From NCBI RefSeq assembly GCF_040813715.1, contig NZ_JBFOCH010000006.1: a stretch of 64,000 nucleotides of DNA; one strand, written 5' to 3'. The position numbers and the translations under genes are program-made. The notes under the pieces are model-generated. The model made no database searches. It was not told the DNA's origin and was given only the letters and a program-made list of their open reading frames with translations. Within the stretch, counting starts at the first letter, position 1. Each line of letters begins with the position of its first letter. The DNA is from Mesorhizobium_K marinum. GTDB lineage: Bacteria > Pseudomonadota > Alphaproteobacteria > Rhizobiales > Rhizobiaceae. Below are positions 7,613 to 17,587 of this stretch, in pieces.

Positions 7613-10286
7613 CTACTTGGTTAATGCGATGTAGACGCCGTCCCAGCCGTCTTCCGGCGGATTATCGCGAAAATACACTATGCGCGACGCGTAGAGGTCG
7701 AGATAGCCGTCGAGCGCCGCGCCGAGGCGCTTGGCGAGAGGCGCCATCTCGGCGAGCGCGGCGGCGGCGGCGTCCCAGTCGCAGGCGCGGTAGCGCTCGA
7801 GCATCGTCCCGTTGGCCTGCTTGAGCGCCTGGAAGGTCGGATCGGCAACCATGTCCTCGACGCCGAGCAGCGAGTGGATGCGTTCCGGCTCGTTCTTGCC
7901 CTTGACGCGGAGCAGGTCGATCTCGATCAGCGCCAGCGTGTCGGCGACCGCGGCCGCCGTGGCGTCGCCGAGCACGATGGAAACGCCGTAGGGTTTCGAC
8001 TGGCCCTNGGCCGCGCCGAGGCGCTTGGCGAGCGGCGCCATCTCGGCGAGCGCAGCGGCGGCGGCGTCCCAGTCGCAGGCGCGGTAGCGCTCGAGCATCG
8101 TCCCGTTGGCCTGCTTGAGCGCCTGGAAGGTCGGATCGGCAACCATGTCCTCGACGCCGAGCAGCGAGTGGATGCGTTCCGGCTCGTTCTTGCCCTTGAC
8201 GCGGAGCAGGTCGATCTCGATCAGCGCCAGCGTGTCGGCGACCGCGGCCGCCGTGGCGTCGCCGAGCACGATGGATACGCCGTAGGGTTTCGACTGGCCC
8301 TCCAGCCGCGACGCCAGGTTCACGGTATCGCCAAGCGCGGTGTAGTCGAAGCGCATGTCGCTTCCCATGTTGCCGACCACGCAGGGACCGCTGTTGATGC
8401 CGACGCCGATCCGGATTTCGTGGAAAGGCTCGCCCGGATCCTGCTCCACCTCCTGCCGGCGCTGGCTGTTCAGTTCCTCGACGCGACGCACCATATCGAG
8501 CCCGGCGCGGCAGGCGCGCATCGGATGGTCGGGCAAGTCGACCGGCGCGTTCCAGAAGGCCATGATGGCGTCGCCCATGTACTTGTCGATGGTGCCGTCG
8601 CGATCGAGGATGGCTCCGGAAAGCGCTGTGAGGAAGCGGTTCATCAGCCGAGTGAGGCCTTGCGGATTCGCCTTGAAGCTCTCCGAGATGGTGGTGAAGC
8701 CGCGGACATCAGTGAACAGCAGCGTCAGTTCGCGGGTTTCGCCGCCGAGGACCAGTTGCTCGGGATGGTCGGCGAGGCGGTCGACCAGGGTCGGCGAGAG
8801 ATACTGGCCGAAAGCGCTTCTGATCTGACGGCGCTGGCGTTCCTCGCGCATGTAGTTGGCGGTCGCCATGACCATGAAGACGGCGGCGAGCGCGCCACCC
8901 GGGAAGGTGGCGTCGATCAGCATCCGGTCGGCGATGAAGGCCCAGTAGACGCCGGCCGCGACCAGTCCAAGCACCGAGACGGCGGCGAAAAACGAATAGA
9001 AGGCGCCGATGCGCGGCACCAGCCAGACGATGAAGGCGCCCACCACGAAGGTCACGAGAAGTTCCATCCCGATCGCGTAGGCCGGCCGTTGGAGAAACTG
9101 CTGGGTGAGGATGTTCTCGATGATCTGCGCGTGGATCTCCACGCCGGGCATGAAATTGGCGACGGGCGTCGCGCGAAAATCCTCGAGGCCTACGGCCGAC
9201 GTCCCGATCACAACGAGATGGCCCGCGATGCGTTCGGCCGGCGCCTCCCCCGACATCACGGCGCCCGCCGAAACATAGCGGTCGCGCGAGGAGGCGTTGA
9301 ACCACGGCCAGACGCGCCCGTTGCCGTCGGTCGGAACGAAGACCCCGCCAACCACGATGCCCTCGATGCCGGCGTCGCCGGCGCGCGTGGCGAAGGCCTG
9401 TCCGCCGGTCGCGATGCGCAGCATCTCGGCCGACAGCGCGAGCCGCATATGGTCCTGAACCATCATGACCAGGGGGATGCGGCGGAAAATGCCGTCGGGA
9501 TCCGGCTCGACTGTGAACAGGCCGCGCCCGGCGGCGGCGTCCGAGATGACAGGCAGGTTCTGCACCAGCCGCGGAAATTTCAGGAGGTAGGGCGTCGCGT
9601 CGCCGCCGAGCGCCGCATAGGGCACGTCGGGGATGGGGCGATCGCCGCCCGTCAGCGTCTCGTCGTCGACGCGAACGCTGGTCTCGCCGACCACGACGCG
9701 CGAACGGGCGATGGCGTTGGCCAGCACGGTCTCGTTCGACGGCAGCTTCAGGAGATCGGTCCTCGCCGTCTCCGGCAGGTCGGGATTGTCCTCGGCGACC
9801 CGGTCGGGAGACAGGCGATCAGGCTCGGCGAAGACGACGTCGAAGCCGATCACCACCGCACCCATAGCGGTCAGCCGGTCGATCAGGCGCGCCACCTCGG
9901 TGCGCGGCCAGGGCCACTGGCCGACCAGTTCCAGGCTCTTCTCGTCGATGTCGACGATNGCCGATCACCACCGCACCCATCGCGGTCAGCCGGTCGATCA
10001 GGCGTGCCACCTCGGTGCGCGGCCAGGGCCACTGGCCGACCAGTTCCAGGCTTTTCTCGTCGATGTCGACGATGGCGATCGGCTGCGCGGCCGCAGGGCG
10101 CGGATGCAGCCTCTGGAGGATGTCGAAGCCCTGGTTGCGGATCGAGGAGACGACCAGCGGGTCGGCGACGCGCAGGCCGAGGAAGAGGAGAAGCAGCGCC
10201 AACCCCGCAAGGCGGGCAAGCGCAATCCCCATCGATCCGGCTGACTGGAAGAGTCGCATCCCCGGCAAGGCCCCCTGCTCATGCAT
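7613..10286 (-). CDS. CHASE2-domain class III adenylate/guanylate cyclase (interrupted by two scaffold junctions)
   Basis: After one copy of each duplication is removed the frame is continuous, about 754 aa. Order: N-terminal membrane helix (LALLLLFLGL), CHASE2 extracytoplasmic sensor (IAIVDIDEKSLELVGQWPWPR, ending near the HLVVIGTSAVGLEDFRATP region), three membrane helices, then the cyclase domain. That domain has both metal Asp residues (LLFTDVRGFTTIS and DKYMGDAIMAFW) and the FDYTALGDTVNLASRLE segment carrying the base-recognition and transition-state positions. It should make cAMP in response to an unknown external signal. ATG at 10286 is chosen, although an in-frame TTG at 10316 exists. 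Ns at 8008 and 9959 break the frame in the scaffold only. Confidence 0.9.
7716..8301. repeat. N-junction direct duplication 3 (N at 8008), cyclase C-terminus
   Basis: The 292-base copies 7716-8007 and 8010-8301 differ at a few positions. They repeat the end of the cyclase catalytic domain and the C-terminal tail. This is the longest overlap in the window. Confidence 0.93.
9845..10073. repeat. N-junction direct duplication 4 (N at 9959), cyclase N-terminus
   Basis: The 114-base copies 9845-9958 and 9960-10073 differ by about three substitutions. They repeat the start of the CHASE2 domain. Confidence 0.93.
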
Positions 10287-10391
10287 ATTGATCTTTTCTG
10301 GCGGGATGGCTGTCAATGCACGGCTTTGCCGGATTGACCGAGCGGAACGATTTTTCTATTTTTCCTGAGATAGAAATCGAGTTGCGCGACG

Positions 10392-11177
10392 ATGAACCTC
10401 TCCCTTGCCGGCCAAGTGCTTGTCGTCACCGGATCGACGCAGGGCGTCGGCCGGTCCGTTGCCCTCGAGGCGGCAGCGAACGGCGTGGAAGCGCTGCTGA
10501 TCACCGGCCGCGACCCGGCGCGCGGCGCAGCCGTCGTCGCAGAGGCCGAGGCGCTTGGCGCGAAAGCCCATTTCGCCGCAGTCGACCTCGCCGACGCAGG
10601 TGCGGCGGACATGATCGCCGACGCCGCCATCCGGCGTTTCGGGCGCATCGATGCCCTGGTGAACGCCGCCGGCCTGACCGACCGGGGCTCGATGGTCTCG
10701 GCCGACCCGGCGCTCTGGGACAAGCTTTTCGTGGTCAACGCAAAGACGCCCTTCTTTCTGATGCAGCGGGCGATCAATGACATGCGCGCGAGGAAGAAGC
10801 CGGGCGCGATCGTCAACATCCTGTCGATCAACGTGCATGGCGGCGCCACCGACCTCACGGTCTATTCCGCGAGCAAGGCGGCGCTTGCCCTGGTGACCAG
10901 GAACGCGGCGCAGGCGCATCGCTTCGACCGCATCCGCATCAACGGCATCAACATGGGCTGGGCCGACACGCCGGCCGAGCGCGTCATGCACGCCGAGACC
11001 CTGGGCAAGGGGCCGGACTGGCTGGCCGAGCAGGCGGCAGTGCAGCCGTTCGGCCGACTGCTGGCTCCGGAAGACGTGGCGCGGCTGACGCATTTCCTGC
11101 TGTCGCCGGCGTCGGAGCCGATGACCGGCTCGGTGATCGACCAGGAACAGTCGGCCATCGGCCCGAGGGACGCATGA
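10392..11177 (+). CDS. SDR-family NAD(P)-dependent oxidoreductase
   Basis: This classical short-chain dehydrogenase has 261 aa. The cofactor site is TGSTQGVG at residues 14-21, LVNAAG is the structural NNAG-type motif, and the catalytic Ser (NILSINVHGG) and YSASK pair are present. The C-terminus (MTGSVIDQEQS) ends in the usual GxxxxxDGG-like position but with EQ replacing GG. It overlaps the next gene by ATGA and so probably acts in the same sugar or polyol pathway, oxidising a hydroxyl of a sugar acid or polyol. The substrate cannot be read from the sequence. The upstream 105 bases hold an AT-rich imperfect inverted repeat (about 10347-10380) that may be regulatory. Confidence 0.9.
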   Translation: MNLSLAGQVLVVTGSTQGVGRSVALEAAANGVEALLITGRDPARGAAVVAEAEALGAKAHFAAVDLADAGAADMIADAAIRRFGRIDALVNAAGLTDRGSMVSADPALWDKLFVVNAKTPFFLMQRAINDMRARKKPGAIVNILSINVHGGATDLTVYSASKAALALVTRNAAQAHRFDRIRINGINMGWADTPAERVMHAETLGKGPDWLAEQAAVQPFGRLLAPEDVARLTHFLLSPASEPMTGSVIDQEQSAIGPRDA

Positions 11178-13146
11178 CGCGGCTGAACGCCGGCAGCATT
11201 CCACTCCTTCCGGCAGAGGTGCGAAGACCGGGCTACGATCGCGAAATGACGCGGATCGGCTTCGCCCATATCGGTGTCGGCGCGTTCCACCGCTGCCACC
11301 AGGCGGAGTACACCGAAGACGCGCTGGAAGCCGGCGCCGACNGCCGTCAGAGGTGCGAAGACCGGGATACGATCGCGAAATGACGCGGATCGGCTTCGCC
11401 CATGTCGGTGTCGGCGCGTTCCACCGCTGCCACCAGGCGGAGTACACCGAAGACGCGCTGGAAGCCGGCGCCGACGACCGCGCCGAAATCGGCGTCAACC
11501 TCAGGCCGCCGTCGATCGCGGACCAGCTTTCGCCGCAGGACGGCCTCTATTCCNCGGCTTCGCCCATATCGGTGTCGGCGCGTTCCACCGCTGCCACCAG
11601 GCGGAGTACACCGAAGACGCGCTGGAAGCCGGCGCCGACGACCGCGCCGAAATCGGCGTCAACCTCAGGCCGCCGTCGATCGCGGACCAGCTTTCGCCGC
11701 AGGACGGCCTCTATTCCCGCCTGCTGGTCGAGGGGGACAGAGCCGAGGCGCGCGTCATCGGCTCGATCCGGCGCGTCCTCGACGCCGAGCGCGAACCGGC
11801 AGGGGCGCTGGCCGCGCTCGCCGATCCCGGGATCGACGTCGTCACCATGACGGTGACGGAGAAGGGCTATTGCCACGTGCCGGCGAGCGGGGCGCTCGAC
11901 TGGGAGCGGCCGGAAATCGCCGGGGATCTTGCGCGATCCTCCGGGCGGACGTCGCTGCCGGGTTTCCTGGCAGAGATGCTGGCAAGGCGCATGGCGGCCA
12001 ATGCACCGGTCACGCTGATCTCCTGCGACAACATCCCGGGCAACGGCCAGATCCTGAAGGGCGTGGTTCTAGGCTTCGCCGAGGCGGCCGACAAGCCGCT
12101 CGCCGGCTGGATAGCCGACAATGTGCGCTTCCCCTCGACCATGGTCGACCGCATCGTGCCGGCGACGCGGCCGGAAGACCTGAAGCAGGTCGAAGAACTG
12201 ACCGGCCTGCGCGATGACGGCGCGGTGGTCGGCGAGCCATTCCGGCAATGGGTCATCGAGGACGACTTCAACCGCCCTCGCCCGCGCTGGGATGTCGCCG
12301 GCGCGCAGTTCGTCGCCGATGTCGAACCCTACGAGTTCATCAAGATGCGGGTGCTCAACGCCTGCCAGAGCGCGCTTTCCTATGTCGGCGCACTGACGGG
12401 GCTAGGCACCACCTGCGACGACGTCAACGATCCTGAACTCAGGGATTTCGTGCGGCGGATGATCCTGACGGAGTCCGCCGCAGTGCTGCCCGACGTGTCG
12501 GGCATGCAGGTCGGCGCCTATCTCGACCTGACGCTCGCGCGGCTCGGCAATCGGGCGATCCGCCATACCAACCACCAGATCGCGACCGACGGCTCGCAGA
12601 AGATCAACCAGCGCATCCTGCAGCCTTTGCGGGACCGCCGTGCGCTNATCGGAAGCCGCGGCGGTGCTCCCCGACATGCCGGGCATGCAGGTCGGTCCCT
12701 ATCTCGACCTGACGCTCGCGCGGCTCGGCAATCGGGCGATCCGCCATACCAACCACCAGATCGCGACCGACGGCTCGCAGAAGATCAACCAGCGCATCCT
12801 GCAGCCTTTGCGGGACCGCCGTGCGCTAGGCCTTGCATCGCCGCTGCTGGAGACGGCGATCGCTGGCTGGGTAGCCTATCTGGCGAAGTCGCAGCCGGCT
12901 TTCGGCGGGGCATGGCAGGCACACGACCAGATCATGCCGCTGGTGGCCGACATCGCGACACGATCCTCCGGCGACATCGACGTTTTCACGAAACTATTCA
13001 TCGGCAACCGCGCGATATTCGGCGACAGCCTGGCCGCGGACGACGGGCTGGCGGACCGTATCGCCGGGACAGCAAAGGCGATGCTTGCGGACGGCGTCAG
13101 GACGGCGCTCGGTCGCGCCATGGCGGAAGCTCCGCCGCGGGGATAG
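11174..13146 (+). CDS. Mannitol dehydrogenase family oxidoreductase (polyol / hexuronate long-chain dehydrogenase), three scaffold junctions
   Basis: Collapse of three duplications (Ns at 11342, 11554, 12647) gives one frame of about 497 aa. Family signs are the N-terminal cofactor motif GVGAFHRCHQAEY, SCDNIPGNG, and DRIVPATRP. The catalytic segment reads EFIKMRVLNACQSALSY: Lys291 and Asn296 are kept, but the position of the catalytic His of Pseudomonas mannitol 2-dehydrogenase (K295/N300/H303) is Gln299. The family oxidises mannitol, arabinitol, mannonate or altronate to the ketose. Coupling to the SDR gene by ATGA and a following RpiR regulator suggest a sugar-acid or polyol pathway. Whether the enzyme is active with Gln is uncertain. 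Confidence 0.88.
11210..11475. repeat. N-junction direct duplication 5 (N at 11342)
   Basis: Copies 11210-11341 and 11344-11475 (132 bases) repeat the N-terminal part of the mannitol dehydrogenase family gene. Confidence 0.92.
11391..11717. repeat. N-junction direct duplication 6 (N at 11554)
   Basis: Copies 11391-11553 and 11555-11717 (163 bases) repeat the same region again. The codons for GFAH(I/V)GVGAFHRC therefore occur three times within about 300 bases, once for each contig end. Confidence 0.92.
12467..12827. repeat. N-junction direct duplication 7 (N at 12647)
   Basis: Copies 12467-12646 and 12648-12827 (180 bases) differ at several sites near their left end, including amino-acid changes (Val/Met, Ser/Pro, Ala/Pro around GMQVG). 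The right part is almost identical. Confidence 0.92.
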
Positions 13147-13173
13147 GCTGGAGAGCGGGACCAGGAGGACGGC

Positions 13174-14043
13174 TTGAGCGAAGAGGCCGACGGCAGGCGC
13201 GACTACAGCGAATTTGTCGCCACGCTGACGGCGCGCAGGCCCGCGCTCAGCCGTCGGCTGCAGCAGGTGGCGCACTATCTCCTCAACAATCCCGAAGACG
13301 CGGCGATCTTCACCATCGTCGAGATCGCCAGGCGCGCCGGCGTGCCGCCCTCGGCGATCACGCGCTTTGCCAAGGAACTCGACTTCGACGGCTTCGCAGG
13401 ACTGCAGGCGATGTTCAAGCAGCGGCTGCTCGGCCCCCGCATGTCCTACGCCGAGCGCGTTCAGGCGGTGAATCGCGAAGTCGCGCCATCGGGCCGGGCG
13501 GATCCCGACGACCCGCGCGATCCGCATCAGGTGGCGGAGACGTTCATCCAGGCGGCGTTCGACGCGCTGCTGAGGCTGCGCGAGGATGTCGCCAACGCCG
13601 CCCTGATCCCGTTCGTCGATGCACTGGAAAGTGCCAAGGCCGTGCACATCGCTGCGGCGCGCGGCGCCTACGGGGTTGGCAGCTACACCTATTACGGCCT
13701 TTCGCGCATCGGCAAGCGCACCTTCCTGATCGACAACCTGGGCGCGATGCGGGCCGAACAACTGGCCGCCATGGACGAGGGCGACGCGCTGCTGGTCATC
13801 ACCTTCGACGACTACACGCCCGAAACGGTCGATCTGGCAAAGAAGGCGCACGCCGCCGGCCGAACGGTGCTCGCCATCACGGACAACGAGTTGAGCCCCG
13901 TCGCGCCGCTTGCGGGCCACGTGCTCTATGTGAAGGAAGCCAGGCTCGGCCACTTCCGCAGCCAGGTGCCGGCCATGGTGCTCTGCCAGGCGCTGGTGAT
14001 GAGCCTGGGGTACCGGACGGAAGCAGCTGCCAAGCGGCGGTAG
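13174..14043 (+). CDS. MurR/RpiR-family transcriptional regulator
   Basis: The 289-aa protein has an N-terminal HTH_6 domain (residues about 15-90, including TIVEIARRAGVPPSAITRFAKELDF) and a C-terminal SIS sugar-phosphate-binding domain (about 135-270, AARGAYGVGSYTYYGLSRIG and MDEGDALLVITFDDYTPETV). Start is a TTG at 13174 preceded by an excellent AGGAGG seven bases away. No better ATG is in frame. RpiR proteins sense phosphosugars and repress or activate sugar catabolism. It sits between the dehydrogenase pair (same strand) and a convergent CUT2 transporter, so these are its likely targets. Confidence 0.92.
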   Translation: MSEEADGRRDYSEFVATLTARRPALSRRLQQVAHYLLNNPEDAAIFTIVEIARRAGVPPSAITRFAKELDFDGFAGLQAMFKQRLLGPRMSYAERVQAVNREVAPSGRADPDDPRDPHQVAETFIQAAFDALLRLREDVANAALIPFVDALESAKAVHIAAARGAYGVGSYTYYGLSRIGKRTFLIDNLGAMRAEQLAAMDEGDALLVITFDDYTPETVDLAKKAHAAGRTVLAITDNELSPVAPLAGHVLYVKEARLGHFRSQVPAMVLCQALVMSLGYRTEAAAKRR

Positions 14044-14082
14044 GTCGCGAACCGTTGAGGGTGACCCCCACAGCCCGAGACG

Positions 14083-15069
14083 CTACCGGTCCTCGATGAT
14101 CCTGAGATAGGCGGCGGTGACGAGAAGGATGATCGCACCGAACAGGATGCGGCGCGCGCCCTCGGGCATCTGCAGGATGGTCAGCAGCGTGGTCAGGACG
14201 GTGAGGATCAGCGCGCCGACGATGGTGCCGGTGTAGCTGCCCCTGCCGCCGAAGATCGAGGTTCCGCCGATGACCGCGGCGGCGACCGAGGGCAGCACCA
14301 GCGGTTCGGCCAGCGACAGCGACGGCGCGCGGATCAGGCCCATGTAGAGCAGGCCCATGATGCCGGCGAGCACGCTGGAGAACATGTAGAGCGCGAGGAT
14401 CACCTGCCAGTATTTCACGCCGGCAAGCCGGGTCGCGCGCTCGTTGTCGCCGATGGCGTAGAGCAGTCGCCCGAAGCCGGTGCGCTTCTGCACGAACAGA
14501 AGCAGCGCGGCGACGGGGACGAAGAGCAGCAGCGCGTTCGGAAAGCCCCAGGTGACGCCGGTGCCGAGCCAGATCAGGAAATCCGGCACCTTGGCACCGG
14601 TCGCGATGACCGTGCGCTGGTAGACCTGCAGGCAGCCGACGCCGATCAGGCTGGTGCCGAGCGTCATGATGAGCGGATGCACGCGAAAGACGCCGACGCC
14701 GATGCCGTTGGCGAAGCCGATCAGAAGCGCCGGGACCAGCGCGATCGCCATCGCCACCGGAGCGGCATTGTCGACGCCCTGCGTGGCGACGATGAAGGCC
14801 GCCATGGTGGCCACCGTGCCGACCGAAAGGTCGATGCCGCCGGTCAGCATGGTCATGGTCTGGCAGCCGGCAAGCAGCGCCAGCGGGATCGCGAACTTCA
14901 CCGTGTTGGCGATCCAGCGCTGATTGACGATGCCGGGGCTGAGGATGTTCAGCACCAGCACCAGGAGGATCAGGAGGATGAGCAGCGGCACGAGCGGGTA
15001 GTCGCTCATGAACCGCTTGATGCGCCGGCCGAGCGGCGCCTGTTGGGGGGCGGCTGCGCTGATGCTCAT
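14083..15069 (-). CDS. CUT2-family sugar ABC transporter permease (second of two)
   Basis: The 328-aa inner-membrane permease of the BPD_transp_2 family has 8-10 hydrophobic segments. Family signs are TMLTGGIDLSVGTVATMAAFI near residue 75 and the C-terminal SVAAAVIGGTSIFGGRGSYTGT. It is the last gene of the transporter operon and its ATG overlaps the stop of the first permease (ATGA). Two different permeases suggest a heterodimeric channel, as in YtfT/YjfF. A longer in-frame reading toward 16110 runs through the other permease in a wrong frame and is not coding. Confidence 0.93.
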   Translation of the reverse strand: MSISAAAPQQAPLGRRIKRFMSDYPLVPLLILLILLVLVLNILSPGIVNQRWIANTVKFAIPLALLAGCQTMTMLTGGIDLSVGTVATMAAFIVATQGVDNAAPVAMAIALVPALLIGFANGIGVGVFRVHPLIMTLGTSLIGVGCLQVYQRTVIATGAKVPDFLIWLGTGVTWGFPNALLLFVPVAALLLFVQKRTGFGRLLYAIGDNERATRLAGVKYWQVILALYMFSSVLAGIMGLLYMGLIRAPSLSLAEPLVLPSVAAAVIGGTSIFGGRGSYTGTIVGALILTVLTTLLTILQMPEGARRILFGAIILLVTAAYLRIIEDR

Positions 15070-16037
15070 TTCGAACGGCTCCGCATGGCGATGAAGGCGC
15101 CGAACATGACGACCGCGACCAGGATCGACCCTTCGACGATCGCCGTGACGTTGGGATCGATGGCGAGAAGCGTCAGTATGGTGCGCGCCAGGCGCAGCAC
15201 GAAGACCGCGATGATCGGCCCTAGCAGGCCGCCCTTGCCGCCGCCCAGCACGACGCCGCCGAGCACCACGGCCGCGACGCTGGCCATCAGGTATGGGCCG
15301 GGGATCGGCGCGCCGATGCCGGTGCTCATGGTCAGCGACAGGCCGCCCATCGCGCCGAACAGGCCGCCGATCGCATAGGCAAGGATCTTGGTGCGGGCGA
15401 CCGGCACGCCGGAACGGAAGGCCGCGAGCTGGCTGGAGCCGATGGCGTAGATCGACAGGCCGAGCCGCGAGCGCTTGAGCGGTATCCAGACGGCGCAGAG
15501 CAGCACCACGAGCAGCAACAGCGCCTTCGGAAACCAGTCGGTGGCGTCGTCGGGAAGGATCGGGATGGGCACCGTGCCGACTATCAGGTTCTTCAGCCAT
15601 TCCGCCGCGCCGCCGCCCGGCGCCGGCAGGACAAGCAGCGCTGCCCCCTGCAGCATGAACAGCGTCGCCAGCGTGACGACGATGTCGGGCACCCGGCTCA
15701 CGACGATCAGGATGCCGTTGAGCGCGCCGAGGGTAAAGCCGAGCACAAGCACGAAGGGCACTACGAACAGCGCGTACTCCTCGCTCGCGCCGGCCATCAT
15801 CGCGGCGGCGGTGACGCTGGTCAGCGCCATCATCGCCGCGACAGACAGGTCGATGCCGCCGGCGATGACCACGACGGTCTGCGCGGCGACGGCAAAGGCA
15901 TAGGGCAGCACGGCGCGCACCAGCGAGCCGAAATCGCCGGCGCCGTAGCTCGGCTGGATGAGCTTGGTGAGAACGAAGAGGGCCATCAGCAGGGCCGACA
16001 GGCCGACGACCCAACCATGCTGGCGAAGAAGGCGCAT
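15066..16037 (-). CDS. CUT2-family sugar ABC transporter permease (first of two)
   Basis: The 323-aa membrane protein starts at MRLLRQHGWVVGLSALLMAL. The family signature is VVIAGGIDLSVAAMMALTSV near residue 65, and near the C-terminus SVAAVVLGGVVLGGGKGGLLG. Its ATG at 16037 shares a base with the ATPase stop (TGATG) and its own stop overlaps the second permease start, so all three are coupled. Ligand is unknown, and the CUT2 class carries monosaccharides, pentitols, inositols or related compounds. Confidence 0.93.
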   Translation of the reverse strand: MRLLRQHGWVVGLSALLMALFVLTKLIQPSYGAGDFGSLVRAVLPYAFAVAAQTVVVIAGGIDLSVAAMMALTSVTAAAMMAGASEEYALFVVPFVLVLGFTLGALNGILIVVSRVPDIVVTLATLFMLQGAALLVLPAPGGGAAEWLKNLIVGTVPIPILPDDATDWFPKALLLLVVLLCAVWIPLKRSRLGLSIYAIGSSQLAAFRSGVPVARTKILAYAIGGLFGAMGGLSLTMSTGIGAPIPGPYLMASVAAVVLGGVVLGGGKGGLLGPIIAVFVLRLARTILTLLAIDPNVTAIVEGSILVAVVMFGAFIAMRSRSK

Positions 16038-17569
16038 CACGGGCGGACCTCGCCGGCGTGGGAAGCAGCCAGGACGCCGACATCGGGCGCCGAATCGCGG
16101 GGCAGGCCATAGGCGGCGCGCGTCAACGCCGGTTCGTCGGCGATCTCTACCGGCAGGATGTCGACGACGCGGCCGCCGAAGATGACGATGGCCCGGTCGC
16201 ACACGAGTTGCACCTCCTCGAGCTCGGAGGTGTAGAACAGGACAGATTTCCCCTGCCCCGCCAGTTGCCTCAGCAGCTTGTAGATCTCCTGCTTGGTGCC
16301 GACGTCGATGCCGCGCGTCGGGTCGAAGCAGAGCAGCGTGCGCGCGTCGGCGGCGATCCAGCGCGCGATGGTGACCTTCTGCTGGTTGCCGCCCGACAGG
16401 CGCTGCACTTCCCGCTGCGCCCGCGTGTCGATCTGCAGGCGCTCGATGGCGCTCTGCACGAGACCGCTTTCCTGGCGCCGACGGATCGGCCCCCAGTTCC
16501 GGAACGCCGCTGAGAACGGCAGCGCGATGTTCTCGCGCACAGACTGCTGCATTGCGAGCGCTTCGGTGCGGTCGCCGGGCACATAGGCAAGGCCTGCGCT
16601 GATGGCGTCGACGGGATGGTGGAAGGCGACGGCCTTGCCGTCCACCTCGATCGTCCCGCCGTCAGGTCGGATCGAGCCTGCAAGCGCCGCGAAAAGTTCG
16701 TCCTGCCCCTGCCCTTCGAGCGCGACCACGCCGGCGACCTCTCCATCCTTCAGGTCGAAGGAGACGTCGTGCAGCTTGGTTCCGACGCGAAGGTTGCGCA
16801 CGGCGACGCGGGTCGCCGCTGCGGCTGCTTCGCCGTCGGCCGCCGCGGCGACGGAGACGCGTCGCTTCTCCACCTTGGCGCCCAGCATCAGTTCGACGAT
16901 GCGTTCCTCTACGCCTGCTTCGATATCGACCACGCCGACGGTCTCGCCGTCGCGCAGCACGGTCGCGCGGTCGCAGAGCGCAGCGATCTCGACGAAGCGG
17001 TGCGAGATGAAGATGACCGAGCGCCCGGTCCTGCTCTGCTGCTTGACGACGTCAAGGACGCGTTCGGCGAGGTTGGCCGGCAACGCCGCCGTCATCTCGT
17101 CCAGCAGCATGACGTCGGGCTCGACCGCAAGCGCGCGCGCCAGGTCGAGCACCCGCTGGATCGCCAGCGGCACGTCGCGCGCGAGATCGCGCAGGTCGAG
17201 ATCGGGTACGCCGAGTTCCGCGACCCAGGCGCGGAACGGCTCGACCGGCGTCTGGGTCAGCCTGAGATTGGAGAGGACGTCGAGATCGGGGATCAGCGAC
17301 GGTTCCTGGTAGACCGGCACGAGCCCGGCCCGCCTGGCCTTGGCCGGCGTGCGGATGTCGCGCTCCTGGCCGCGCAGGAGGATGCGGCCGGCATTCGACG
17401 GAATCGCGCCGGTGAGAATCTTGACCAGCGTCGACTTGCCGGCGCCATTGGCGCCCATCAGCGCATGCACCTCGCCCGGCAGGACGCTCAGCGACGCGTT
17501 TTTCAGCGCGGCCACCGCGCCATAGTTCTTGGCGACGCCGGCGGCTTCGAGGAGCGGTTGGTCGGTCAT
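16037..17569 (-). CDS. CUT2-family sugar ABC transporter ATPase (tandem nucleotide-binding domains)
   Basis: This 510-aa RbsA/MglA-type protein has two ATPase domains. The first has a good Walker A (GANGAGKST), Walker B (VMLLDEMTAAL) and H-loop (ISHR), but its signature region reads DVPLAIQRVLDLARAL and lacks the usual LSGGQ-like Ser-Gly. The second has the degenerate Walker A typical of this class (ALEGQGQDELF), an intact LSGGNQQKV and Walker B LLCFDPTRGID. Thus one composite site is likely non-canonical. ATG at 17569. The gene lies 70 bases after the binding-protein gene, with a strong hairpin between them. Confidence 0.93.
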   Translation of the reverse strand: MTDQPLLEAAGVAKNYGAVAALKNASLSVLPGEVHALMGANGAGKSTLVKILTGAIPSNAGRILLRGQERDIRTPAKARRAGLVPVYQEPSLIPDLDVLSNLRLTQTPVEPFRAWVAELGVPDLDLRDLARDVPLAIQRVLDLARALAVEPDVMLLDEMTAALPANLAERVLDVVKQQSRTGRSVIFISHRFVEIAALCDRATVLRDGETVGVVDIEAGVEERIVELMLGAKVEKRRVSVAAAADGEAAAAATRVAVRNLRVGTKLHDVSFDLKDGEVAGVVALEGQGQDELFAALAGSIRPDGGTIEVDGKAVAFHHPVDAISAGLAYVPGDRTEALAMQQSVRENIALPFSAAFRNWGPIRRRQESGLVQSAIERLQIDTRAQREVQRLSGGNQQKVTIARWIAADARTLLCFDPTRGIDVGTKQEIYKLLRQLAGQGKSVLFYTSELEEVQLVCDRAIVIFGGRVVDILPVEIADEPALTRAAYGLPRDSAPDVGVLAASHAGEVRP

Positions 17570-17587
17570 GAAAGTTCCAGTTGACGT

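Noticed and set aside
7874..10291. 805-codon plus-strand frame across the cyclase gene
   Set aside because: It is antisense to a protein with unmistakable CHASE2 and cyclase motifs, and contains N-derived residues.
11274..14099. Very long plus frame that seems to fuse the mannitol dehydrogenase and RpiR regions
   Set aside because: It joins different true frames through Ns and then reads an Arg-rich wrong frame across the RpiR gene. It is an artefact of the duplications.
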